This document shows positions 7,349 to 13,511 of a DNA stretch of 22,873 nt, one piece after another. Below the pieces are notes generated by a model. The model did not search any database. It was not told the DNA's origin and saw only the letters and a list, made by a program, of their open reading frames with translations. Every line of letters starts with the position of its first letter. Within the stretch, counting starts at the first letter, position 1. Where the stretch lies: the NCBI GenBank assembly GCA_038330095.1, contig JBBQNQ010000048.1:1-22873 (forward strand). The letters are read 5' to 3'. The position numbers and the translations under genes were made by a program. Source of the DNA: JBBPZA01 sp038330095 (GTDB lineage Bacteria; Actinomycetota; Thermoleophilia; Solirubrobacterales; Solirubrobacteraceae).

Positions 7349-7354
7349 AGGGTA
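7349..7354 (-). promoter_or_regulatory. Probable -10 element of gluQ (leaderless)
   Basis: On the minus strand TACCCT is followed by six bases and the ATG at 7342. No ribosome binding site is present. Confidence 0.45.
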
Positions 7355-7378
7355 GGCGCGCGGCCCACCTCGCTCATC

Positions 7379-7384
7379 GATAAT
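7379..7384 (+). promoter_or_regulatory. Probable -10 element of the M20 peptidase gene (leaderless)
   Basis: GATAAT, one mismatch from the TATAAT consensus, is followed by seven bases and the GTG at 7392. There is no Shine-Dalgarno, so transcription probably starts at the GTG. Confidence 0.6.
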
Positions 7385-7391
7385 CCCCGCC

Positions 7392-8738
7392 GTGGACGCC
7401 GCCCTCCTCGCCCAAGCCGTAGCCGCGGGCATGCCGCAGGCCCGGGAAGACCTCGAGCGCCTGGTGCGCATCCCGTCGATTGCCTTCCCCGGCTTTCCGC
7501 GCGAGCCGCTCGACGAGGCCGCCGCCGCAGTCGCCGCGTTGCTGCGCGAGGCGGGGCTCGCCGGGGCGGAGGTGCTCGAGCTCGGGGACGGACCGCGGGC
7601 GGTCTTCGCTTCGGCGCCCGGGCCGCCAGGGGCGCCGACCGTGCTGCTCTACGCGCACTACGACGTCCAGCCCAGCGGCCCACTGGAGGCCTGGTCGACG
7701 GCCCCGTTCGAGCCCACCGTGCGCGACGGGCGCCTCTATGGCCGCGGCGCGGCGGACGACAAGTCGGGCGTGGTCATGCACGCTGCTGCGCTGCGCGCGC
7801 TGGGCAGACGCGCGGGCGTGGGCGTCAAGGTGCTGGTCGAGGGTGAGGAGGAGGTCGGCACGTCGGGTCTGGAGCGCCTGCTCAGCGCGGAGTCCGAGCG
7901 CTTCGCCGCCGACGTTGTGGTGATCGCCGACAGCGGCAACTGGCGCCTGGGCGAGCCGACCCTGACCACGTCGCTGCGAGGGCTCGCGGTCTGCGACGTC
8001 GAGGTCCGTGCTCTCGAGCGCCCGATCCACAGCGGCGCGTTCGGAGGGCCCGCGCCCGATGCGCTGCTCGCCCTGATCCGCCTCCTCGACACGCTGCTCG
8101 ACGAGCGCGGAAACGTCGCGGTGAACGGGTTGGAGAGGCGGCCGTGGGACGGCCTGGACCAGTCACAGGACGACTTTCGCATCCTCGCGGGCGTGCTCCC
8201 CGGCGTCGAGCTGCTGGGTGACGGAACCGTGGCCGAGCGGCTGTGCACGCGACCGGCGCTCAACGTGATCGGGCTCGACGCGCCGCCCGTGGACGGCGCC
8301 CAGAATGCGCTCATCCCCCGCGCGCGCGCCCGGGTGAGCATGCGTCTGGCGCCGGGCGACGACCCGCAGCGGGCCCGCGAGGCGCTCGCCGTGCACCTGC
8401 GCGCGGCGGCCCCGTGGGGCGTCGAGGTGGAGGTCGCAGAGGCACTGGGGGCCGACGGTTTCCTCGCCGACACCGGCGGCCCCGCTTACCGGGCAGCGCT
8501 AGCCGCGATGGAGGGCGCCTACGGAAAGCCGGCGGTCAAGCTCGGCAGCGGCGGCTCGATCCCGCTGGTGACGCTGCTGCACCGTGCCATGCCGGGGGCG
8601 GAGATCGTCATCTGGGGTGCCGAGGACGCCGGCGCCAACATCCACTCCGCCGACGAGGGGGTCGACCTCGCCGAGCTCGAGCGTGCGATCCACGCCCAGG
8701 CCGCTTTCCTCGTGGCTCTCGGCGAAGCTCGCAGCTAG
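7392..8738 (+). CDS. M20 family metallopeptidase (dipeptidase-like)
   Basis: This 448-residue zinc-dependent amidohydrolase of the M20 (CPG2/carnosinase/PepV-like) family probably cleaves dipeptides or N-acyl amino acids in the cytoplasm. Metal and catalytic positions are all present: His89 and Asp91 in YAHYDVQP, the Asp pair in GAADDKSG (118-125), the Glu cluster EGEEEVG (150-156), Asp180 in ADSGNW, and a C-terminal His in ANIHSADEG. The lid (dimerisation) domain falls at about 200-370, with HSGAFGG and a conserved GSGGSIP loop near 385. The length is normal. The GTG start follows GATAAT by seven bases and has no ribosome site. Its stop codon shares CTAG with the convergent membrane protein gene. 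Substrate identity is open. Confidence 0.9.
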   Translation: MDAALLAQAVAAGMPQAREDLERLVRIPSIAFPGFPREPLDEAAAAVAALLREAGLAGAEVLELGDGPRAVFASAPGPPGAPTVLLYAHYDVQPSGPLEAWSTAPFEPTVRDGRLYGRGAADDKSGVVMHAAALRALGRRAGVGVKVLVEGEEEVGTSGLERLLSAESERFAADVVVIADSGNWRLGEPTLTTSLRGLAVCDVEVRALERPIHSGAFGGPAPDALLALIRLLDTLLDERGNVAVNGLERRPWDGLDQSQDDFRILAGVLPGVELLGDGTVAERLCTRPALNVIGLDAPPVDGAQNALIPRARARVSMRLAPGDDPQRAREALAVHLRAAAPWGVEVEVAEALGADGFLADTGGPAYRAALAAMEGAYGKPAVKLGSGGSIPLVTLLHRAMPGAEIVIWGAEDAGANIHSADEGVDLAELERAIHAQAAFLVALGEARS

Positions 8739-9241
8739 GTACTGTCGCCTGACCCCGGCCCGACCGGACGGGAGGCCGATGACGACGGCGTGACCTTGCC
8801 CTGCTGCTCCCCCGCGTGCTCGTCCTCTTCCACCGCCTCGACGTGCTCGTTGGCCTTGCGCTCGGGGTCGGCAACGCCCTCCTCCTCCAGACGCGCGACG
8901 GTCTCGGGCGCGGGCTTCTCGACCTCGGTCGTCGACCGCAGGGTCAGCCACACACCGAGGCCCACCGCGCCGAGCAGAACGACCACGACGACGGCCAGCG
9001 CCCACCACTTGGCGGCCGAGAGCAGGACAACGCCGCCGACGATCGCCGCCGCGGCCACGAGCGCACCCAGCACGAAGCGAGCGGCTCCGAGGGCGGCCAG
9101 CCACCCCTGAGCCTCTGCCCCACGCTCCGTCCGCGAGCTCGAGGCCGCCCTTCCCACCTGCGGGTCCTCCTCGTCAGCCCGCGACGCGAGGCGGTCTGTC
9201 TCCAGGCGCTCGGGCCCGTCGGATCCACCGCTCGGCGTCAT
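8735..9241 (-). CDS. Hypothetical two-TM membrane protein
   Basis: I do not recognise this 168-residue protein. It has a charged, Ser/Glu/Arg-rich N-terminus (1-45), two transmembrane helices at about 48-72 and 78-101 joined by a very short turn (AAKWW), and a long acidic, Glu-rich hydrophilic tail (105-150) with a Ser/Gly/Pro end. The two-helix hairpin with both tails hydrophilic suggests both ends face the cytoplasm. Coding status is supported by the coherent membrane pattern, the ATG at 9239-9241 and the exact CTAG stop overlap with the M20 gene. It is divergent from another two-TM protein of unknown function 66 bp away. No catalytic motif is visible. Confidence 0.68.
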   Translation of the reverse strand: MTPSGGSDGPERLETDRLASRADEEDPQVGRAASSSRTERGAEAQGWLAALGAARFVLGALVAAAAIVGGVVLLSAAKWWALAVVVVVLLGAVGLGVWLTLRSTTEVEKPAPETVARLEEEGVADPERKANEHVEAVEEDEHAGEQQGKVTPSSSASRPVGPGSGDST

Positions 9242-9293
9242 CGCAGGCCCGGTACCCCCCGCCCGCAGCCGGGAAACGGCGCCCGCGCGCCAC

Positions 9294-9299
9294 TACACT
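9294..9299 (+). promoter_or_regulatory. Probable -10 element of the membrane protein gene at 9308 (leaderless)
   Basis: TACACT is followed by eight bases and the GTG at 9308. The same hexamer and spacing occur before hflX (15192-15197). Confidence 0.55.
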
Positions 9300-9307
9300 C
9301 GGACGCC

Positions 9308-9949
9308 GTGGCCCCCAAGCAGCGCCAGATCAGGATCGAGCAGAAGGGCGCAATGGAAGCGATGGAGCGCCTGGAGACCCGCTCGGACGAGGAGCTGCAC
9401 GCCGAGACCAAGCTCAAGGCCGCGGCACAGGCCATCCTCGGGGCGCGCGCCGCCGAGCGCTACGACGCCAAGGCCGCGCGAGCGCACTTCTCCAAGGCGA
9501 TCGCCGCCGCGCGGCCCCAGGAGCGCATGCAGCTTCGCCGGATGGCCAACGCGTCGCTCGCACTCGCCGAGCGCCGGCCGGACGACCTCAAGGAGGCCGT
9601 GGAACGCCTGGGCCAGACTCCCCCCAGCGGCCGCCAGCTCCTCGCCCTGCGCTTCATGGGGCTGGTCGCGCCGCCGCCGGGGGCGAGCCTCTGGATCCGC
9701 GTCCGCGGCTGGCTGATGCTGCTCGGGATCGTGATCCTGCTGCTCGCGCTGGGCCTCGGAGTGGTCGAGCTGGTGGCGCTGCCGTTCGGCGGGGTCGGGA
9801 TCGCGGGCGGGCTGCTGCTCGGCATCCTCGTGGTCGTCGCGGTGCTCGGCGTCATGACCCTCTTGGGCCGGCGCCGCCAGCGGCGGATGAAGGCGGAGCG
9901 GGGGTCCGGGGGGCCCGGTGGCGGCGCGCCACCCCCAGGCAAGCGCTGA
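9308..9949 (+). CDS. Hypothetical helical membrane protein
   Basis: This 213-residue protein is not one I can name. Residues 1-125 are predicted helical and charged, with a TPR-like pair of helices around AERYDAKAARAHFSKAI and LAERRPDDLKEAVERL. They are followed by two hydrophobic helices at about 134-156 and 162-187, an Arg-rich stop (RRRQRR) and a Gly/Pro tail. The soluble helical part and the tail would be cytoplasmic. The start is the GTG at 9308: TACACT lies eight bases before it and there is no ribosome site. The gene is divergent from the other two-TM protein and convergent with the cyclophilin gene 12 bp away. A scaffolding or stress role is only a guess. Confidence 0.78.
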   Translation: MAPKQRQIRIEQKGAMEAMERLETRSDEELHAETKLKAAAQAILGARAAERYDAKAARAHFSKAIAAARPQERMQLRRMANASLALAERRPDDLKEAVERLGQTPPSGRQLLALRFMGLVAPPPGASLWIRVRGWLMLLGIVILLLALGLGVVELVALPFGGVGIAGGLLLGILVVVAVLGVMTLLGRRRQRRMKAERGSGGPGGGAPPPGKR

Positions 9950-9961
9950 GCTGCGCGGTGC

Positions 9962-10705
9962 CTAGGCCTGCGTGATCCGCACGCTCCGGATGACCACCGG
10001 GATGTTCGGCTGCTCGGTCTGAGGGTTGGCCTCCAGGTTTCCGATGAACTGCACAACGTCCAGGCCCTTGGTCACGCGGCCGACCAACGCATAGTCAGAG
10101 GGCAGCGAGAACGGCGGGTCGCTGGCGGAGGGCGCGGTGACGATGAAGAACTGGCTGCCCGAGGTGCCCGGCAGCTCGGTCTCGGTCTTGGCCATGGCGA
10201 CCGTCCCGCGGGTGTAGGGCAGGTTCGCAGGCGGCGGCTCGTTGACCGAGTAGCCGGGCCCGCCGGAGCCGTCGCCCTTGGGATCGCCTCCCTGGATCAC
10301 GAAGCCCGGCGAGATGCGGTGGAAGGCGAGGCCGTTGTAGAAGCCGCGGCGCGCAAGATAGGCGAACGACGCGGCGGTCTTGGGAGCCCGCTTGACGTCG
10401 AGGGCGATGGTGAACTGGCCGCACGAGGTGCTCACCACGGCGCTGTAGCGCTTGGCGGGGCTGAGCTTGACGCTGGGCTTCGGCAGCCCCGGTGTATTGC
10501 GCGGGGCGGGCTTGCGCACACGCTGGCAGCTCGGAGGCTCCCCGGGCGCGGGCGGCGCGGTGCGCCCCTTCGGAGCGGCAGTGGCGCTCGGGGTCGTCGC
10601 GCCCTGGCTGCCCACCTTGCCGTTGCCGCCGTCATCGGAGCCGCAGGCGGACAGCGAGATGACGGCCGCGAGGAGCAGCGCGGCGATGCAGGCCGGGATA
10701 CGCAC
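9962..10705 (-). CDS. Peptidyl-prolyl cis-trans isomerase, cyclophilin type, lipoprotein
   Basis: This is a 247-residue exported cyclophilin that would assist folding of secreted proteins. The N-terminal signal (MRIPACIAALLLAAV) ends in the lipobox LSAC with Cys21, so it is anchored to the membrane by lipid. A Gly/Thr/Pro-rich linker runs to about residue 75. The cyclophilin domain follows, with FHRISPGFVIQGGDP, the GSQFFI block (Gln and Phe of the active site) and a final DYALVGRV strand. The usual active-site His near that strand and the cyclosporin-contact Trp are not evident, as in many bacterial cyclophilins. The start is a GTG at 10703-10705 with TATGCT eight bases upstream and no ribosome site. 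It is divergent from the HAD gene with only 25 bp between start codons. Confidence 0.91.
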   Translation of the reverse strand: MRIPACIAALLLAAVISLSACGSDDGGNGKVGSQGATTPSATAAPKGRTAPPAPGEPPSCQRVRKPAPRNTPGLPKPSVKLSPAKRYSAVVSTSCGQFTIALDVKRAPKTAASFAYLARRGFYNGLAFHRISPGFVIQGGDPKGDGSGGPGYSVNEPPPANLPYTRGTVAMAKTETELPGTSGSQFFIVTAPSASDPPFSLPSDYALVGRVTKGLDVVQFIGNLEANPQTEQPNIPVVIRSVRITQA

Positions 10706-10713
10706 GGCGGCGA

Positions 10714-10721
10714 AGCATAAT
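10714..10721. promoter_or_regulatory. Bidirectional -10 core for the cyclophilin and HAD genes
   Basis: The bases AGCATAAT contain CATAAT on the plus strand (10716-10721), nine bases before the HAD GTG at 10731. On the minus strand they contain TATGCT (10714-10719), eight bases before the cyclophilin GTG at 10705. The whole gap between the two start codons is 25 bp, so both promoters must share this core and both mRNAs would be leaderless or nearly so. Confidence 0.6.
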
Positions 10722-10730
10722 CACCGTCCC

Positions 10731-11534
10731 GTGCCTCTCTCCCCGCTCGCCCGCCGCTATGACCACCTGCTGCTCGACCTCGACGGCTGCCTGTGGGTGG
10801 GCGACTCGCCCACTCCGCAGGCCACCGACGCGGTGGCGGCGCTTCGCGAGGGAGGCAAGCGCGTGGCCTTCATCACCAACGCCGTTCGCGAATCGGGAGA
10901 GGAGGTCGTCCGCCGTCTGTGGCGCCTGGGCTTCCAGGCTTCGCTCGAGGAGGTGGTGACCGTGGGCGGGGCGCTGCAGCACCGGCTGTCCGAGCGCGGC
11001 GGCGGCAGCGCGTTCGTCATCGGGCCGCCTGCCATCCATCGCCACGTCGAGGCCGCCGGGATGCGCATCGTGAACGGCACCGACCTCGCCGGGCGCGCAG
11101 ACGTGGTGGTCGTCGCCGGTCACGAGCGCTTCGACTACGGCGAGCTGCGCACGGCGATCCGGGCGGCGCTTCGCGGCGCCGACCTGGTGAGTACCGGGCG
11201 CGACCCCACCTTCCCGATGCCCGACGGCCCGTGGCCGGGCACCGGAGCGCTGGTCGCAGCGGTCGAGTACGGCTCGGGGCGCACGTGTGACAGCGTCGGC
11301 AAGCCCGAGGCACAGATCTTCGCCACTGCCCTGGACCGGCTGGGGCCGGGCCGGGCGCTGGTCGTCGGGGACCGCCTGGACTCAGACCTGGCCGGCGCAC
11401 GCGCCGCAGGCCTGGACGGGGCGATCGTCCTGAGCGGGGTGACGGCGAGGGCACAGGCGGAGGCCGCCACCGATCCCCGTCCGGTTGCGCTGGCCGAGAC
11501 GCTCGCCGAGCTGATCCTCGACGGGAGGGCGTGA
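10731..11534 (+). CDS. HAD-IIA family hydrolase (NagD/phosphoglycolate phosphatase-like)
   Basis: This 267-residue cytoplasmic phosphatase belongs to the HAD superfamily, subclass IIA. Motif I is LLDLDGCLW with the nucleophile Asp16 and acid Asp18; motif II is FITNA with Thr49; motif III is Lys191 in GKPEAQIF; motif IV is VVGDRLDSD (211-219). The C2-type cap lies between motifs II and III. The substrate could be a sugar or glycerol phosphate, 2-phosphoglycolate or a nucleotide; the sequence does not decide. The GTG start lies nine bases after CATAAT. It is the first gene of a four-gene unit with very short or negative spacing (3 bp to the next gene), so a product working together with the lipid kinase is plausible. 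Confidence 0.9.
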   Translation: MPLSPLARRYDHLLLDLDGCLWVGDSPTPQATDAVAALREGGKRVAFITNAVRESGEEVVRRLWRLGFQASLEEVVTVGGALQHRLSERGGGSAFVIGPPAIHRHVEAAGMRIVNGTDLAGRADVVVVAGHERFDYGELRTAIRAALRGADLVSTGRDPTFPMPDGPWPGTGALVAAVEYGSGRTCDSVGKPEAQIFATALDRLGPGRALVVGDRLDSDLAGARAAGLDGAIVLSGVTARAQAEAATDPRPVALAETLAELILDGRA

Positions 11535-11537
11535 GCG

Positions 11538-11819
11538 GTGCCCAGGCGCACCCATCACAAGCACTCCTCGACCAAGGGCTATCGCCGCCTGCTCGACGCG
11601 CTCGCCGACCACGAGGCCGTCCATTCGGTCGCCACCGGGCGCGTCACGCCGCGCATGGGCTCGGGCCGGCCGATCGCGCCGATCTCCAAGGTGCGCCGCG
11701 TGACCTCCGGCCTCTCGATCACCATCAACGCCGACGGAGCGATGATCGACGCCTACGTGGTCACCGACCGGCCCGAAGCGGTCGAGGCGTTCATGCGCGA
11801 GCAAGGCTGGGCGCGGTGA
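11538..11819 (+). CDS. Small conserved protein (possibly DUF2103-like)
   Basis: This 93-residue basic protein starts at a GTG three bases after the HAD stop codon, with GGGAGG about eight bases upstream. Its N-terminus has a His/Arg/Lys-rich patch (RRTHHKHSS), followed by a helix (YRRLLDALADH), a VTPRMGSGRPIAP turn and two strands (GLSITINADGAMIDAYVV). There is no signal or TM segment. It loosely resembles DUF2103 putative metal-binding proteins, but I cannot confirm that. Its GTGA overlap with the lipid kinase gene implies translational coupling. Function is unknown. Confidence 0.72.
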   Translation: MPRRTHHKHSSTKGYRRLLDALADHEAVHSVATGRVTPRMGSGRPIAPISKVRRVTSGLSITINADGAMIDAYVVTDRPEAVEAFMREQGWAR

Positions 11820-12745
11820 GCGACCGGTCGCGGGTCGCGCTCCTCTACAACCCCGCCGCCGGCGGTGGCCGGGCGCAACGGGTGCTCCCCTCGGTGCTGG
11901 ACGCGCTGCGCGCGCTCCAGATCGACGCGGGCAGCACGGCCACCCGGAGCCTCGAGCACGCCGAGGAGCTCGCGCGCGAGGCGGCCGGCCGCGGAGACGT
12001 CGTCGCGACGCTGGGCGGCGACGGGCTGGTCGGCCGGGTCGCGGGCGCGCTGCGCGAGCCCGACGGGCTGCTTGCCGTGCTCCCCGGTGGGCGCGGCAAC
12101 GATCTCGCCCGCGTGCTCGGTCTGCCCCAGGACCCGGCTGCGGCGTGCGCGGTCATCCGCGACGGGGTCGAGCGGCGCCTGGACCTCGGCGATGTCGACG
12201 GGCGCGCGTTCGTCGGCATCGCGAGCTGCGGCTTTGACTCCGACGCCAACCGCATCGCCAACGAGGCGCCGGCCAGGCTGGGCAATCTCGTCTACGCCTA
12301 CGGCGCCCTGCGCGCGCTCGTGGCCTGGCGCCCGGCGGCGTTCGAGCTCGAGCTCGACGGCGAGACTTACGGGTACCGCGGCTGGAGCGTCGCCGCCGCC
12401 AACTCGAAGGCCTACGGGGGCGGCATGTTCCTCGCGCCCGACGCGGCGCTCGACGACGGGCTGCTCGACGTCGTGTGCTCGCGCGCGTCGAGCAGGCGCC
12501 ACTTCCTGCGCCAGCTCCCGCGGCTCTTCAAGGGCACCCACCTCGACGACCCCCACGTCGAGGTCCGCCGTGCACGCGTGCTGACGATCCGCGCCGACCG
12601 GCCCTTCGACCTCTACGCCGACGGCGACCCGATCGCCCGCCTGCCTGCGACCGTGCGCGCGGTCCGCGGCGCCGTCCGCGTGCTCATGCCGGCGAACGCC
12701 GACCCGGCGGGAACCGGCCCGGTGGCGGGTAGGCACCGGGGATGA
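11816..12745 (+). CDS. Diacylglycerol kinase family lipid kinase (YegS/DagK type)
   Basis: This 309-residue soluble lipid kinase uses ATP to phosphorylate diacylglycerol or a related lipid alcohol at the membrane. The N-terminal nucleotide domain has LLYNPAAGGG (9-18), the GGDG motif at 67-70 (Leu instead of the usual Thr follows) and LPGGRGND (89-96), where Arg replaces the usual Thr. These variants are common in actinobacterial members and are not a sign of inactivity. The C-terminal beta-sandwich contains ANSKAYGGGMFLAPDA and ends with DLYADGDPI. The GTG start at 11816 overlaps the previous TGA as GTGA, and the stop overlaps the next start as ATGA. It is therefore translationally coupled on both sides. 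The lipid substrate is not predictable. Confidence 0.9.
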   Translation: MSDRSRVALLYNPAAGGGRAQRVLPSVLDALRALQIDAGSTATRSLEHAEELAREAAGRGDVVATLGGDGLVGRVAGALREPDGLLAVLPGGRGNDLARVLGLPQDPAAACAVIRDGVERRLDLGDVDGRAFVGIASCGFDSDANRIANEAPARLGNLVYAYGALRALVAWRPAAFELELDGETYGYRGWSVAAANSKAYGGGMFLAPDAALDDGLLDVVCSRASSRRHFLRQLPRLFKGTHLDDPHVEVRRARVLTIRADRPFDLYADGDPIARLPATVRAVRGAVRVLMPANADPAGTGPVAGRHRG

Positions 12746-13458
12746 GCGCGGGCCACGTGCTGTGGCACGACCTCGAATGCGGCGGCTACGACGTGGACCT
12801 GCCGTTCTGGCGCTGGCTCGCCGGGCGCGAGCGCGGCCCCGTGCTCGACGTCGGTGCCGGCACGGGGCGCGTGGCCCTCGCCCTCGCTTCTCGCGGCGTC
12901 GAGGTGGTCGCACTGGACCGCGACCCTGTGCTTCTCGCCAGCCTGCGCGAGCGCGGGGAAGGCTTGCCGGTGAGCACCGTGGAGAGCGATGCACGGACGT
13001 TCGCGCTGGACCGTCGCTTCGGGCTGATCCTCGCCCCCATGCAGAGCATCCAGCTCCTAGGCGGTCGCGATGGCCGCGAAGCCTTCCTGTCGTGCGCGGC
13101 GGCCCACCTCGCCCCTGCTGGACTGCTGGCCGCGGCGCTGGCCGAGGACCTCGAGGACTTCTCGGCGGGACTCGACCTGCCCGAGCCGGACGTCACCGCG
13201 GGCGGTGGCTGGACGTGGCGCAGCCAACCAATCGCCGTCCGCGACGAGGGCACGCGAGTCGCGATCGAACGAGTGCGCGAGACCATCGCACCCGAAGGCA
13301 CGCGGAGCGCGACGCATGACCTCGTCCACCTGGACCGGGTGTCCGCCGACACGTTCGAGGAGGAGGGGCGCCGCGTCGGGCTGCGCGCGCTAGGGCGCCG
13401 AGCGATTCCGCCCACCGACGATTACGTCGGCAGCACGGTGGTGATGCTCCGTGGCTGA
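12742..13458 (+). CDS. Class I SAM-dependent methyltransferase
   Basis: This 238-residue Rossmann-fold methyltransferase has the SAM-binding motif I VLDVGAGTG at 34-42, an acidic strand-2 end (VVALDRDP), a motif II-like SDART, and a motif-IV-like strand (LILAPMQSIQLL). The family uses SAM to methylate small molecules or macromolecules; the acceptor is unknown. The start ATG overlaps the lipid kinase stop (ATGA), so it is translated as part of the same operon and may act on a lipid or small phosphorylated product, which is inference. A weak hairpin at 13467-13487 follows the stop before the convergent PhoD-type gene. Confidence 0.87.
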   Translation: MSAGHVLWHDLECGGYDVDLPFWRWLAGRERGPVLDVGAGTGRVALALASRGVEVVALDRDPVLLASLRERGEGLPVSTVESDARTFALDRRFGLILAPMQSIQLLGGRDGREAFLSCAAAHLAPAGLLAAALAEDLEDFSAGLDLPEPDVTAGGGWTWRSQPIAVRDEGTRVAIERVRETIAPEGTRSATHDLVHLDRVSADTFEEEGRRVGLRALGRRAIPPTDDYVGSTVVMLRG

Positions 13459-13466
13459 GCGAGGGT

Positions 13467-13487
13467 CCGTGGGGCTGTAGCCCGCGG
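13467..13487. terminator. Weak hairpin between convergent genes
   Basis: CCGTGGG (13467-13473) pairs with CCCGCGG (13481-13487), including one G-T pair, plus an inner C-G pair with a bulged G around loop TGTA. It lies between the methyltransferase stop and the PhoD-type stop. It has no T-run and would be a weak bidirectional terminator at best. Confidence 0.35.
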
Positions 13488-13511
13488 GCGCCCGGTGAAC
13501 CGACTGCCGAG

